A stretch of 64,000 nucleotides of DNA from positions 333,509 to 397,508 of the forward strand of contig NZ_BSCT01000002.1 in assembly GCF_030159255.1 (NCBI RefSeq), written 5' to 3'. This document shows positions 1-8,871 of this stretch, piece after piece (position 1 is the stretch's first letter; each line of letters opens with the position of its first letter). This DNA comes from Bradyrhizobium sp. SSBR45G. GTDB lineage: Bacteria; Pseudomonadota; Alphaproteobacteria; Rhizobiales; Xanthobacteraceae. The position numbers were made by a program, and so were the translations under genes. The notes below the pieces were generated by a model, which worked only from the letters and a program-made list of their open reading frames with translations, was not told where the DNA came from and ran no database searches.

Positions 1-11
1 GCAGGAGCCGA

Positions 12-746
12 ATGACGATGGCCGAACTCGTTCCTCTGCTCAAGGCCGAGCACCTCACGATGCGCTTCGGCGGCGTGGTGGCCAATGACGACATCACCTT
101 CACTTTGCAGGAAATGGAGCTGCGCTGCCTGATCGGCCCGAACGGCGCCGGCAAGAGCACGTTCTTCAAGACGCTGACCGGACAGCTGGTGCCGACCTCG
201 GGCACGATCGCATTCCGCGGCATGCCGATCGCGGGCAAGGCCTCGCACGAGATCGCGCGCATGGGCATCGGCATCAAGACCCAGGTGCCGAACGTGTTCA
301 ACGGCCTCTCGGTGCGCGAGAACATCTGGCTGGCCGTGCGGCGCAAGGCGACGCCGCGCCAGCAGGGCCCGGCGGTCAACGCCGTGCTGGAGATGATCCG
401 GCTCACCGACTACGCCGACAGCATCGTTGCCACGCTCTCCCATGGCCAGCGCCAATGGGTCGAGATCGGCATGGTGCTCGCTGCCGAGCCGGAGCTGATC
501 CTGCTCGACGAGCCCGCCGCCGGGATGACCGACGAGGAGACGTTCCATACGGCCGCGATCATCCGCGAGATCAACCAGACCCGCGCCATCGTCGTTGTCG
601 AGCACGACATGGAGTTCATCAAGCAGATCGCCAAGCGCGTGACCGTGTTCCACCAGGGCCGCGTGCTGGTCGAGGACACCGTCGACAAGGTGCTCGCCGA
701 CAGCCGCGTGCGCGACGTTTATCTCGGCAAGAAGGTGGCCGCATGA
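12..746 (+). CDS. urtD: Urea ABC transporter ATP-binding subunit UrtD
   Basis: This is one of the two cytoplasmic ATPases that power high-affinity urea uptake by the UrtABCDE transporter, a member of the branched-chain amino acid (HAAT) ABC family. The sequence shows Walker A GPNGAGKST, the signature region LSHGQRQW, Walker B ELILLDEP and the switch-loop His in VVEHDMEF. At 244 residues the length is right for the family. GCAGGAG at positions 1-7 is a plausible ribosome site for the ATG at 12; the ATG at 18 is possible too. It overlaps urtE by four bases (ATGA). urtABC would lie before the window. The substrate call rests on the urease genes downstream; by sequence alone an amino acid transporter ATPase is possible. 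Confidence 0.9.
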   Translation: MTMAELVPLLKAEHLTMRFGGVVANDDITFTLQEMELRCLIGPNGAGKSTFFKTLTGQLVPTSGTIAFRGMPIAGKASHEIARMGIGIKTQVPNVFNGLSVRENIWLAVRRKATPRQQGPAVNAVLEMIRLTDYADSIVATLSHGQRQWVEIGMVLAAEPELILLDEPAAGMTDEETFHTAAIIREINQTRAIVVVEHDMEFIKQIAKRVTVFHQGRVLVEDTVDKVLADSRVRDVYLGKKVAA

Positions 747-1444
747 GCGCGCTCCTCGAGGTCAAAGGTCTCAAATCCGGCTATGGCCGGATCCCGATCC
801 TGTTCGGCATCGACATGACGGTGGCCGACGGTGAGTATCTCGGCATTCTCGGCCACAACGGCATGGGCAAGACCACCGCGCTTCGCACCTTGATGGGGCA
901 TCTGCCGACCACCGACGGCTCGGTGGTGTTCGCAGGCAAGACCATCACCCATCTGAAGCCGCATGAGCGCTCACGGCTCGGCATCGGCCTGGTGCCGCAG
1001 GGACGCGAGATCTTTCCGGATCTGTCGGTCATGGAAAATCTGCGCATGGGTCTCGCATCCGCGCCCAAGGAAGACCGCAGCGTGATCGACACCGTGCTGC
1101 AGGATTTCCCGCGCCTCGTGCGCCTGCTCGACCGCCGCGGCGGCGCGCTGTCCGGCGGCGAGCAACAATTGCTGGCACTGGCGCGCTGCCTGTGCACCAA
1201 GCCGAAGCTGATCCTGCTCGACGAGCCCACCGAGGGCATCCAGCCCTCGATCATCGAGGAGATCATCGAGACGCTGCTGGCGCTGAAGACGCGCTGGAAG
1301 ATGTCCCTGATCGTCGTCGAGCAGAATCTGGAATTCATCACCTCGCTGTCGGACCGCATCCTGCACATCCAGAAGGGACGCATCACCGAGGAGCTCGACC
1401 GCGCGACTCTGCTGGCTCGGGAAGGTCAGATGATCCCGAGCTAG
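743..1444 (+). CDS. urtE: Urea ABC transporter ATP-binding subunit UrtE
   Basis: This is the second ATPase of the urea importer (LivF-like, 233 residues) and would pair with UrtD under the UrtB/UrtC permeases. Visible motifs are Walker A GHNGMGKTT, signature LSGGEQQLLAL, Walker B LILLDEPTEG and the His region VVEQNLEF. The ATG lies inside the urtD stop (ATGA overlap), so the two proteins are translationally coupled and probably made in equal amounts. A strong terminator hairpin follows the stop, so this looks like the end of the urt transcription unit. The urea assignment is contextual. Confidence 0.9.
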   Translation: MSALLEVKGLKSGYGRIPILFGIDMTVADGEYLGILGHNGMGKTTALRTLMGHLPTTDGSVVFAGKTITHLKPHERSRLGIGLVPQGREIFPDLSVMENLRMGLASAPKEDRSVIDTVLQDFPRLVRLLDRRGGALSGGEQQLLALARCLCTKPKLILLDEPTEGIQPSIIEEIIETLLALKTRWKMSLIVVEQNLEFITSLSDRILHIQKGRITEELDRATLLAREGQMIPS

Positions 1445-1450
1445 AATCTA

Positions 1451-1473
1451 CCGGCGCGCCGCGCCGGCTTTTT
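1451..1473 (+). terminator. Rho-independent terminator after urtE
   Basis: A seven-base-pair GC stem CCGGCGC/GCGCCGG with a three-base loop is followed directly by CTTTTTG, seven bases after the urtE stop. It separates the urt genes from the amidase, which therefore probably has its own promoter or depends on readthrough. Confidence 0.75.
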
Positions 1474-1527
1474 GAAATGACAAATCGCTGTCTCTGCCCA
1501 GCTTGTCCTCACAAGAAAGGATGACTC

Positions 1528-3042
1528 ATGTCCATCAAACGCCCGAATGCCGAGGAAGTCGCCGATCTCGCCGCCAGCCTGCACATGAACATGACGGTCG
1601 AGGAGGCCGCCGAATATCTGTCGCTGATGGGCGGCATGTTCGATCAGTACGACATCATCGATGAGCTGCCGAACCCGCTGCCGCCGGTAAAATATCCGCG
1701 CACGCCGGGCGCCAAGCCGCCGGCGAAGGAGAACAAGTACAACGCCTGGGCGATCAAGACCGAGGTCAAGGGCGCAGGCTCCGGCAAGCTCGCCGGCCGC
1801 ACCGTGGTGCTGAAGGACAACGTCGCGCTCGCCGGCGTGCCGATGATGAACGGCTCGACCACGCTCGAAGGCTTCATTCCTGCGGCCGACGCCACCATCG
1901 TTTCGCGCATCCTCGATGCCGGCGGCACCATCGTCGGCAAGGCCGTCTGCGAGCACTTCTGCCTGTCCGGCGGCAGCCACACCTCCGATCCCGCGCCGGT
2001 GCACAATCCCTGGAAGATGGGCTATTCGGCCGGCGGCTCGTCCTCGGGCAGCGCCGCGCTGGTGGCGGCCGGCGAGGTCGATATGTCGATCGGCGGCGAC
2101 CAGGGCGGCTCGATCCGCATCCCCGCGTCCTATTGCGGCATCTACGGCATGAAGGCGACCCACGGCCTCGTGCCCTACACCGGCGTGATGCCGATCGAAT
2201 CGACGATCGACCACACCGGACCGATGACGGCGAACGTCAAGGACAATGCGCTGCTGCTCGAAGTGCTGGCCGGCGCCGACGGTCTCGATCCCCGGCAATA
2301 CGCGCCGAAGGTCTCGGCCTATACCGAGGCGCTCGGCAAGGGCGTCAAGGGTCTCAAGATCGGCGTGCTGAAGGAAGGCTTCAGCGCGCCGAACATGGAA
2401 GAGGGCGTGGTGTCCAAGGTCAAGGCCGGCGCGGAGCGCTTCGCCAAGCTGGGCGCGTCCGTGTCGGAGGTCTCGATCCCCGAGCACATGCATGCGCTGG
2501 CGGCGTGGAATCCGATCACGCTCGAAGGCTTCCTGGTGCAGATGATGCTCGGCAACGGCATGGGCTTCAACTGGAAGGGCCTCTATGACGTGGGCCTGCT
2601 CGACGCGCATTCCGGCTGGCGCACGCGCGCCGACGATCTGTCGGTGACCTTGAAGCTGACCATGCTGGTCGGGCAGTGGGGTCTCGAGCACTATCGCGGC
2701 CGCTACTACGCCAAATCGCGCAACATCGCGATCCAGGCAAAGGCCGCCTATGACGCCATGTTCGGCTCCTATGATCTGCTGCTCATGCCGACCCTGCCGT
2801 GCGTCGCCACGCCGATCCCCGCCAAGGACGCGCCGCTGGCGGAAGTGGTGCAGCGCGCCTTCGAGATGACCGCGACGACGAGCCCGTTCGACGTCACAGG
2901 CCATCCCGCGATGACCCTGCCATGCGGCCTCTCGGACGGCCTGCCGGTCGGCCTGATGCTGATCGGCAAGGACTATGCGGAGTCCACGATCTACCAGGCG
3001 GCGGCGGCGTTCGAGGCCGACGGCGACTGGAAAAAGTTCTGA
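1528..3042 (+). CDS. Amidase signature family amidase
   Basis: This predicted cytoplasmic amidase hydrolyses carboxamides to acid and ammonia. It carries the amidase signature with the Ser-cisSer-Lys triad readable as K96 (VVLKDN), S171 (GGSSSGS) and S195 (GGSIRIPAS). This spacing matches the nitrile-hydratase-linked Rhodococcus-type amidases as I recall them. Length is 504 residues, normal for that group. AAGAAAGG lies just ahead of the ATG. It sits between the urea transporter and urease, and its stop overlaps the start of the next gene by one base. Inference: it releases ammonia from short amides as part of the same nitrogen-scavenging programme. An allophanate hydrolase is less likely, since there is no extra C-terminal domain and no urea carboxylase beside it. 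Confidence 0.85.
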   Translation: MSIKRPNAEEVADLAASLHMNMTVEEAAEYLSLMGGMFDQYDIIDELPNPLPPVKYPRTPGAKPPAKENKYNAWAIKTEVKGAGSGKLAGRTVVLKDNVALAGVPMMNGSTTLEGFIPAADATIVSRILDAGGTIVGKAVCEHFCLSGGSHTSDPAPVHNPWKMGYSAGGSSSGSAALVAAGEVDMSIGGDQGGSIRIPASYCGIYGMKATHGLVPYTGVMPIESTIDHTGPMTANVKDNALLLEVLAGADGLDPRQYAPKVSAYTEALGKGVKGLKIGVLKEGFSAPNMEEGVVSKVKAGAERFAKLGASVSEVSIPEHMHALAAWNPITLEGFLVQMMLGNGMGFNWKGLYDVGLLDAHSGWRTRADDLSVTLKLTMLVGQWGLEHYRGRYYAKSRNIAIQAKAAYDAMFGSYDLLLMPTLPCVATPIPAKDAPLAEVVQRAFEMTATTSPFDVTGHPAMTLPCGLSDGLPVGLMLIGKDYAESTIYQAAAAFEADGDWKKF

Positions 3043-3344
3043 TGATCACGATCACCGCGGTCATCAGGGCCAAGGCGGGACATGAGGCCACGATGCGCGA
3101 CGCCCTCGTCGCCGTCGCGGCCTATGTCGCGGCCAACGAGCCGGAGACGATCGGGTTCTTCATCTCGCAGAGCGAGAGCGAGCCCGGTCTGTTCACCACC
3201 TACGAGCGCTTCGCCGACAAGGCCGCGATGGATCGTCACAACGGCTCCGCCGCGGTGGCGACCTTCTTCGGCATCGCCAAGCCGATCCTCGACGGCGAGG
3301 TCATTCTGGTGACCTCGCAGGAGGTGTCGGCGACGATGCGGTAG
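3042..3344 (+). CDS. ABM-domain (antibiotic biosynthesis monooxygenase-like) small protein
   Basis: This 100-residue protein has the dimeric alpha/beta barrel pattern of the ABM family: an N-terminal strand ITAVIRAKAGHE, the helix MRDALVAVAAYVA, FFISQSESEPGLFTTYERFADKAAMDRHNGS and a closing strand. Members include YgiN-type quinone monooxygenases and heme-degrading enzymes, but many have no known function. Its ATG uses the last A of the amidase stop (TGATG), so the two are translationally coupled and probably work together. The substrate is unknown. Confidence 0.75.
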   Translation: MITITAVIRAKAGHEATMRDALVAVAAYVAANEPETIGFFISQSESEPGLFTTYERFADKAAMDRHNGSAAVATFFGIAKPILDGEVILVTSQEVSATMR

Positions 3345-3371
3345 CGCGCGGGGAGAGGCGAGCAAGCCAAC

Positions 3372-3416
3372 CGTCCTTCGAGACGCCCGCCTTGCGGCGG
3401 GCTCCTCAGGACGAGG
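3372..3416. repeat. Short palindromic intergenic repeat
   Basis: GCCCGCC-ttgc-GGCGGGC forms the core stem, flanked by CGTCCTTCGAGA and TCCTCAGGACGAGG. A variant of the same core, in the other orientation, lies at 3743-3790. Confidence 0.6.
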
Positions 3417-3572
3417 GCGGTGGGTGTGGCACGGTGAAACATCGTAGGTATCGAGACTCAACCAATAAGGACGGATTTCAGCCGGGCAAGCACCGCCGGC
3501 TCTCAACTATTTCAATGAGGACGTTGTCCATGACCAGTTGTTCGGACAGTCCAGCACGAGGCTCGCTGCTAG

Positions 3573-3704
3573 CCTCTCCCCGCGTGCGGGGAGAGGCCGG
3601 ATTGCATCGCAGATGCAATCCGGGTGAGGGGGGCTCTCCGCTGGGTCCGGTGCCCGTGGCTGCCCCTCACCCCAACCCTCTCCCCGTGAAGAACGGGGAG
3701 AGGG
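3573..3704. repeat. Composite palindromic repeat (CTCTCCCC family)
   Basis: It begins with CCTCTCCCC-gcgtgc-GGGGAGAGG, contains GGATTGCATC/GATGCAATCC and GGTGAGGG/CCCTCACC arms, and ends with CCCTCTCCCC...GGGGAGAGGG. It is related to the larger elements at 12689-12857 and 16693-16862. Confidence 0.6.
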
Positions 3705-3742
3705 AGCGCACCGGCATCGCCGCGCCGCTCTCGGTTCTCAAC

Positions 3743-3790
3743 CCTCATGGTGAGGAGCCCGCCGCTTGGCGGGCGTCTCGAACCATGAGG
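3743..3790. repeat. Short palindromic intergenic repeat
   Basis: CCTCATGG...CCATGAGG outer arms enclose AGCCCGCC-gctt-GGCGGGCGT. It is the partner type of the repeat at 3372-3416, reversed. It ends 38 bases before the ureE start. Confidence 0.6.
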
Positions 3791-3828
3791 CCCCAATGCG
3801 TGAACTGATAAAAAGAAGGACCACGCCG

Positions 3829-4278
3829 ATGCTCCGCCTGCACGGCATCATAGGACGCGCCGACGACAAGGCCTATGCCCGGCAGCTCCATACGCTGGAG
3901 CACCGCGGCGGCATCGAGCTGTTGTTCGTGCCGCCGCAGGACGCCGGCCGCAAGCGTTTCCGCCTGACCACCGATCGCGGCACCGACTGTGCCGTCAGCC
4001 TCGACCGCGACGAGGAACTGGTTGACGGCGCGCTGCTGCATCTCGACTCCGGTCGCGCCATCATCGCCCGTTTCGGCGAGCAGCAGATCTGGCGCCTGCG
4101 CGCGCGCGACGCGGCCAGCGCGCTCAAGCTCGGCTGGCACGCCGGCAACTTGCATTGGCGCGTGCGCTTCGAGGGCGAGGATCTGGTGGTGCTGCTCGAT
4201 ACACCGCTCGAATCCTATCGTGCCCGCATTCTGCCTTTGATCGAGTCCGGTGAGGTCGTGGAGCGCGATCATGTTTGA
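3829..4278 (+). CDS. ureE: Urease accessory protein UreE
   Basis: This is a nickel metallochaperone that delivers Ni2+ to the urease activation complex. The protein has 149 residues with the UreE N-terminal beta domain and a C-terminal ferredoxin-like domain ending in LPLIESGEVVERDHV. It lacks the His-rich tail of some UreE proteins, so only the conserved metal site is expected. The ATG at 3829 is chosen because AAGAAGGA lies eight bases upstream; upstream starts at 3766 and 3796 would place that site inside the gene. It overlaps ureF by eight bases. Leading the urease operon with ureE rather than a structural gene is uncommon. Confidence 0.88.
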   Translation: MLRLHGIIGRADDKAYARQLHTLEHRGGIELLFVPPQDAGRKRFRLTTDRGTDCAVSLDRDEELVDGALLHLDSGRAIIARFGEQQIWRLRARDAASALKLGWHAGNLHWRVRFEGEDLVVLLDTPLESYRARILPLIESGEVVERDHV

Positions 4279-4948
4279 CCGCGGCGAGGCGCTCGCGCTG
4301 CTGCAACTCGGCGACAGCGCCTTTCCGGCCGGCGGTTTTGCATTTTCCTGGGGCATTGAGGGCCTCGCCGCCGATGGCCACTTATCCGGTCACGATGATC
4401 TCGACGGCGTTATCGCCGATCACTTGGCGCAGCGCTGGGCGACGATGGATCGCATCCTGCTGCGGCGCGCCTGGCGCGCGAGCGACACCGACGCCATCGC
4501 ATCGGTCGATCGCCTCGCCGAGGCCACGACGCCATCCGCCGAGATGCGCGACGGTTCGCGCCGCGCGGGCAGGGCGCTGCTCGGCGTCTGGGGCAAGCTT
4601 GCCGGTCCCTTGTCGGTCGCCTATCGCGAACGCGTGTCGGCAGACGCGCGGCTCGGCCATTTGCCCGTCGTGCAGGCCATCACCGGCCGCGATGCGGGCC
4701 TTGGTCTCGATGCCGCCGAGCTCGTGTCCGGCTGGACGCTCATCACGGGACTCGTCAGCGCCGCCGTGCGGCTCGGCCTGATCGGCCACATCGATTCCCA
4801 GCAGAGCCTCGCGCGTGCCCGCGCGCTGCTCGCCGATCTGCTCACTGAAACGCCCGACGACGACGCCATGCCGTCGAGCTTCACGCCCTTCATCGACATC
4901 GCCGTGTCGCGCGGTCCGCTGCGGCATGTGCGCATGTTCACGACCTGA
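4271..4948 (+). CDS. ureF: Urease accessory protein UreF
   Basis: UreF forms the UreDFG activation complex and gates the GTPase activity of UreG during nickel insertion. The protein has 225 residues, starting MFDRGEALALLQLGDSAFPAGGFAFSWGIEG, whose LGDSAFPxGxFxxSxGxE pattern is the UreF hallmark. The middle is all-helical, with Ala/Arg-rich segments. The start overlaps the end of ureE, with GGAG about eight bases before the ATG, giving translational coupling. It precedes the fused structural gene by eleven bases. Confidence 0.87.
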   Translation: MFDRGEALALLQLGDSAFPAGGFAFSWGIEGLAADGHLSGHDDLDGVIADHLAQRWATMDRILLRRAWRASDTDAIASVDRLAEATTPSAEMRDGSRRAGRALLGVWGKLAGPLSVAYRERVSADARLGHLPVVQAITGRDAGLGLDAAELVSGWTLITGLVSAAVRLGLIGHIDSQQSLARARALLADLLTETPDDDAMPSSFTPFIDIAVSRGPLRHVRMFTT

Positions 4949-4959
4949 GAGGTTTCGTC

Positions 4960-5658
4960 ATGATGAACCTGTCGCCGACCGAGATGGATCGTCTCGTGAT
5001 CTTCAACGCTGCGCAGATGGCGCGGCGCAACCGCCTGCTCGGCATCAGGCTGAGCCATCCAGAAGCCGTGGCCTACCTCACCGATGAGGTGATGACCGCG
5101 GCGCGCCGCAATCTGCCCTACGCCGAGATCCGCGACATGGCGGGACGGCTGCTCACATCAGATGATGTCGAGCCTGGTGTCGCCCAGATGATCCCGATGC
5201 TCTATGTCGAGCTGATGTTCGCCGAGGGCACCAAGGTGATGGCGCTGTTCGAGCCGATCCAGCCGGCCGAGGGCGCCGTGGCCGACGACATCGTCCCGGG
5301 TGAGATCATCGAAGGCCCTGGCGACATCGAGATGTTCACCGCGTTGCCGGCCGTCACCATCGACGTCGTCAACACCGGGGATCGCGACATCCAGGTCCGC
5401 AGCCACACGCATTTCTTCGAGGTCAACCGCGCGCTGTTGTTCGACCGCGCTGCCGCCTGGGGCATGAAGATCGATCGTCCGGCGGGCCTCGGCGTCCGCT
5501 TCGAGCCCGGTGTCACCAAATCGGTGCGGCTGGTGCCGATCGAAGGCGACCGGATCGTGCGCGGACAGGCCGGTCTCGTCAACGGCCCGCTCGATGACGC
5601 CGGTGCGCGTGATGCGGCGCTGACGCTCGCGCAGTCGCGCGGCTACCTGGGAGCCTGA
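4960..5658 (+). CDS. ureAB: Fused urease gamma-beta subunit (UreA-UreB)
   Basis: This gene is a single 232-residue chain. Residues 1-100 match the gamma subunit UreA (LSPTEMDRLVIF..., PEAVAYLTDEVM, VAQMIPMLYVELMFAEGTK) and residues about 110-232 match the beta subunit UreB (DIVPGEIIEG, VNTGDRDIQVRSHTHFFEVN, GLGVRFEPG). Most bacterial ureases encode these separately; Helicobacter UreA is the best-known fusion. Here the linker EPIQPAEGAVADD joins them. The protein assembles with UreC into the urease oligomer. ATGs at 4960 and 4963 are both possible. ureC starts six bases after the stop. Confidence 0.92.
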   Translation: MMNLSPTEMDRLVIFNAAQMARRNRLLGIRLSHPEAVAYLTDEVMTAARRNLPYAEIRDMAGRLLTSDDVEPGVAQMIPMLYVELMFAEGTKVMALFEPIQPAEGAVADDIVPGEIIEGPGDIEMFTALPAVTIDVVNTGDRDIQVRSHTHFFEVNRALLFDRAAAWGMKIDRPAGLGVRFEPGVTKSVRLVPIEGDRIVRGQAGLVNGPLDDAGARDAALTLAQSRGYLGA

Positions 5659-5663
5659 CGATC

Positions 5664-7370
5664 ATGGCCACGCTGACCCGCCGCGCCTATGCCGAACTCT
5701 ATGGTCCGACCAAGGGCGATCTCATCCGGCTCGCCGACACCAGCCTGCTCGCCGAGATCGAGCACGATTACACCACCTACGGCCATGAGCTGCTGGTCGG
5801 CGCCGGCAAGAATTTGCGCGACGGCGAGGCCGTCGCAGCGCACCGCACCTCCCAACACAAGGCCCTCGACGTCGTCATCAAGAACGCGACCATCATCGAT
5901 GCCGTCGCCGGCATCGTGAAGGCCGACATCGGCATCCGCGACGGCCGCATTGTCGGCATCGGCAAGGCCGGCAATCCCGACGTGATGCCGGGCGTGCATC
6001 CGGACATGGTGGTCGGCCATACGACGGCGCCGATCGCCGGCGGCCCGTTCATCGTCACCGCGGGCGCGATCGAGAGCCACGCGCATCTGATCTCGCCGGA
6101 GCAGTCGGATCATGCGCTGTCCGGCGGCACCACCACCATGATCGGCAACGGCTCGGGGCCGGTGTTCGACGTCGGCTCGGGCTCGGGGCCGAACTTCGGC
6201 CATTTCCTCAAGTCGATCGAGTTCTCGCCGCTGAACTTCGCGCTGTTCGGCCGCGGCGGCTCCAATCCCGAAGCGGTCGAGGAGGCGGTCGCGGCCGGCG
6301 GCATGTCGGTCAAGATCCACGAGGATTTCGGCGCCGCGCCTGATGTCATCGACAAGACTTTGATCGCCGCCGACCGCAATGATTTCGCCGTTCATCTGCA
6401 CACGGATTCCATCAACGAATACGGCTTCTGCGAGGACACGATGGCGGCGGTCGATGGCCGCACCATCCACATGTATCACGTCGAGGGCGCCGGCGGCGGC
6501 CATGCGCCTGATCTGCTCAAGGTCGTGTCCTGGCCCAACGTCATTCCATCCTCGACCAACCCGACCAATCCCTACACCTCCTATGGCATGGAGGAGGGGG
6601 TGCCGATGACGATGATCTGTCATCAGCTCAACTACAATGCGCCGGAGGACGTCATGTTTGGCGAGGCGCGGGTGCGCGCGCAGTCGATGGCGGCGGAGGA
6701 TTTCCTGCACGACATGGGCGCGATCTCGATCTTCGGGACGGACACGCAAGGCATGGGCCGGCTCGCCGAGAACGTCGCCAAATGCTGGCAGCTCGCCAGC
6801 GTGATGAAGGACCGCATCGGGCGGCTGCCCGAGGAGGCGACCGCGCGTGCCGACAATGAGCGCATCAAGCGCTACATCGCCAAGCTCACGATCAATCCGG
6901 CCATTGCCGTCGGCATCGACCATGTCGTCGGCTCGATCGAGGTCGGCAAGATGGCGGATCTCGTACTATGGCCGCGCGCCTCGTTCGGGCTGAAGCCCTA
7001 TATGGTGATCAAGAACGGCTTTCCGGTGTGGGCCGCGATGGGCGACGGCAATGGCAGCCTCGGGCTGTCGGAGCCGATGATCCAGAAGCGGATGTGGGGC
7101 GCGCTCGGTGCGGCGCCCCAGCGGCTCGGCGTCAACTTCATGTCGAAGCTCGCGGTCGAGGCGGGCATCCGCGACAAGCTCGGGCTTGGACGCGAGACCA
7201 TGCAGATCAGGAACGTGCGCCGGTTGCGCAAGATCGACATGGTCAGAAACGCGGCGATGCCGCAGGTCGAAGTCGATCCGCAGACCTTCGAGGTTCGCGC
7301 CGACGGCAAGCTCTTGATGTGTCCGCCGGCTACGACCGTGCCGCTCGCAAGGAGGTTCATGCTGCGATGA
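5664..7370 (+). CDS. ureC: Urease catalytic (alpha) subunit UreC, divergent
   Basis: This nickel enzyme would hydrolyse urea to ammonia and carbamate. The 568 residues keep the dinuclear site: H139/H141 (ESHAH), carbamylated K217 and H219 (VKIHEDFG), H246 (LHTDS), H272 ([10 protein letters not shown]) and D360, plus C319 and H320 of the mobile flap and R336. From K217 onward the numbering coincides with Klebsiella UreC. The pocket differs: the usual Ala363 is Gly (DTQGMGR), residue 321 is Gln instead of His, and the usual NATTCTPG segment is replaced by a Gly/Ser-rich stretch near 169-180. Urease is the likely activity, but substrate or kinetics may be altered. It overlaps ureG by four bases. 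Confidence 0.9.
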   Translation: MATLTRRAYAELYGPTKGDLIRLADTSLLAEIEHDYTTYGHELLVGAGKNLRDGEAVAAHRTSQHKALDVVIKNATIIDAVAGIVKADIGIRDGRIVGIGKAGNPDVMPGVHPDMVVGHTTAPIAGGPFIVTAGAIESHAHLISPEQSDHALSGGTTTMIGNGSGPVFDVGSGSGPNFGHFLKSIEFSPLNFALFGRGGSNPEAVEEAVAAGGMSVKIHEDFGAAPDVIDKTLIAADRNDFAVHLHTDSINEYGFCEDTMAAVDGRTIHMYHVEGAGGGHAPDLLKVVSWPNVIPSSTNPTNPYTSYGMEEGVPMTMICHQLNYNAPEDVMFGEARVRAQSMAAEDFLHDMGAISIFGTDTQGMGRLAENVAKCWQLASVMKDRIGRLPEEATARADNERIKRYIAKLTINPAIAVGIDHVVGSIEVGKMADLVLWPRASFGLKPYMVIKNGFPVWAAMGDGNGSLGLSEPMIQKRMWGALGAAPQRLGVNFMSKLAVEAGIRDKLGLGRETMQIRNVRRLRKIDMVRNAAMPQVEVDPQTFEVRADGKLLMCPPATTVPLARRFMLR

Positions 7371-8011
7371 GCCGTCTCGCTCTTACCCGCATCGACCAGC
7401 CGATGACCGCCGCGCGCGTCGGCATCGGCGGTCCCGTCGGCTCCGGCAAGACCGCGCTGGTCGAGCGCCTGATCCCGGCGCTGCAGGCGCGCGGCATCGA
7501 CATCGCCGTCATCACCAACGATCTCGTCACGGCCGAGGATGCCGAGCGCGTCCGCCGCTCCGGCCTGATCGATCCGGCGCGCGTCTCTGCGGTCGAGGCG
7601 GGCGCCTGTCCGCACACCGTGATCCGCGAGGACCCGACGCTCAACATCGAGGCCGCCGACGAATTGGAGCGGCGCTTTCCCGGCGTCGAACTGATCCTCT
7701 TGGAGAGCGGCGGCGACAATCTCGCCTCGACCTTCTCGCGCGACCTCACCGATTTCTGGATGTTCGTGATCGACGTCGCTGGCGGCGACGACATCCCGCG
7801 CAAGCGCGGCCCCGGCGTCATCCGCGCCGATCTGCTCGTCATCAACAAGGTCGATCTCGCCCCGCATGTCGGCGTCGATCTCGCCCGCATGCAGCGCGAG
7901 GCGACTGACGTGCGCGGCGGACGGCCGGTGCTGCTGACGAACTGCCGGCGTGGCGAGGGCATTGATGCGATCGTCGACCTGCTGGAGCGCGAGGTGCTGT
8001 TCCGCACGTGA
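7367..8011 (+). CDS. ureG: Urease accessory GTPase UreG
   Basis: This SIMIBI-class GTPase couples GTP hydrolysis to nickel delivery into apo-urease within the UreDFG complex. The 214 residues include P-loop GGPVGSGKT (21-29), the metal-binding Cys-Pro-His motif at 81-83 ([11 protein letters not shown]), ESGGDNL and the base-recognition motif NKVD. Length is typical. ATG overlaps the ureC stop and its own stop overlaps the ureD GTG start, so expression is tightly coupled. The family call is secure. Confidence 0.94.
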   Translation: MSRLALTRIDQPMTAARVGIGGPVGSGKTALVERLIPALQARGIDIAVITNDLVTAEDAERVRRSGLIDPARVSAVEAGACPHTVIREDPTLNIEAADELERRFPGVELILLESGGDNLASTFSRDLTDFWMFVIDVAGGDDIPRKRGPGVIRADLLVINKVDLAPHVGVDLARMQREATDVRGGRPVLLTNCRRGEGIDAIVDLLEREVLFRT

Positions 8012-8871
8012 GCGCATCAGTCCCAGAGCCGCCGCGGCTCGACCTGAGCTTTGTCCGCTGCGGCGGCCGCACCGTGATCGACCGCCGGCTGTTCGCCTGG
8101 CCGTTCGTGCTGACGCGTAGCTTTCACACCGATGCCGCGCGACCGGATCTGCTCAGCGTCATTCTGCAGACCGGCAGCGGTGCGGTGCACGGCGAGGACC
8201 GGCTGACGCAACGCTTCACGCTCGGGGAAGGCGCCTCCGTCCGTGTCGCCACGCAGGGCGCGACATCGGTGCACCGCGCCGAGCCGGGGACGCGGGCCGT
8301 CGAGCATGTCGTGCTGCGCGTCGCGGCCGGCGCCTCGCTCGACTATCGCCCGGAGCCGCGCATCCTGTTTCCCGACGCGGCGCTATGTCAGGTGCTCGAC
8401 CTGGACTGTGCCGCCGATGCCTCGGCGCTGCTGACCGATGCCTTCACGATGCACGATCCGGACGGGCAGGGCCGCCTGTTCCGCGAGCTCGACTCGACGC
8501 TGATCGTGCGCCGGCCGGGCGCCGAACCTGTCCTGATCGACCGCATGCATCTGCGCCATCCCGAAATCGCGGTGTTCAAGGGTCACCGTGCCTTCGGCTC
8601 GGCCCTGCTGATGCTGCCGCGCGCGGATCCCGCCGCCGCGCGTCAGCGTCTCGCCGACGCGCTGATGCCGATCGGCGGGCTCTATGCGGCTGCAAGCCTG
8701 CTGCCTGGCGGCGCCGGCCTCGGCGTCCGCCTGGCGGCGGGCGAGATGCGCCAGCTCCGCGCCGGCTTCGACGCGGTCGCAGCGGTGCATCGCCAGATCG
8801 AGCTTGGCGCGATAGAAGGCCCGGCTCAGGCTCCGAGCGCCGCCGCCACGGCACGGCCGACCGCGGCGTGA
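8008..8871 (+). CDS. ureD: Urease accessory protein UreD (UreH)
   Basis: This is the scaffold that binds apo-urease and recruits UreF and UreG for nickel insertion. The 287 residues are beta-rich, with the UreD-type pattern [39 protein letters not shown] and [12 protein letters not shown]. It starts at a GTG inside the ureG stop (GTGA); there is no ATG in a better place. Placing ureD last is unusual, since it often leads the cluster. Its last 46 bases overlap the 3' end of the convergent beta-lactamase gene. Confidence 0.88.
   Translation: MSASVPEPPRLDLSFVRCGGRTVIDRRLFAWPFVLTRSFHTDAARPDLLSVILQTGSGAVHGEDRLTQRFTLGEGASVRVATQGATSVHRAEPGTRAVEHVVLRVAAGASLDYRPEPRILFPDAALCQVLDLDCAADASALLTDAFTMHDPDGQGRLFRELDSTLIVRRPGAEPVLIDRMHLRHPEIAVFKGHRAFGSALLMLPRADPAAARQRLADALMPIGGLYAAASLLPGGAGLGVRLAAGEMRQLRAGFDAVAAVHRQIELGAIEGPAQAPSAAATARPTAA

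Larger units (their letters stand above)
3345..3828. other. Repeat-filled gap between the ABM gene and ureE
   Basis: This 484-base gap has no convincing gene; the open frames across it run through inverted repeats. It holds three dispersed palindromic repeats, listed separately. Any ureE promoter must lie here, but no clear -35/-10 or sigma-54 site was found. Confidence 0.6.

Noticed and set aside
1441..2904. A 487-codon minus-strand open frame
   Set aside because: It lies opposite the amidase with its intact triad; composition is that of an antisense shadow.
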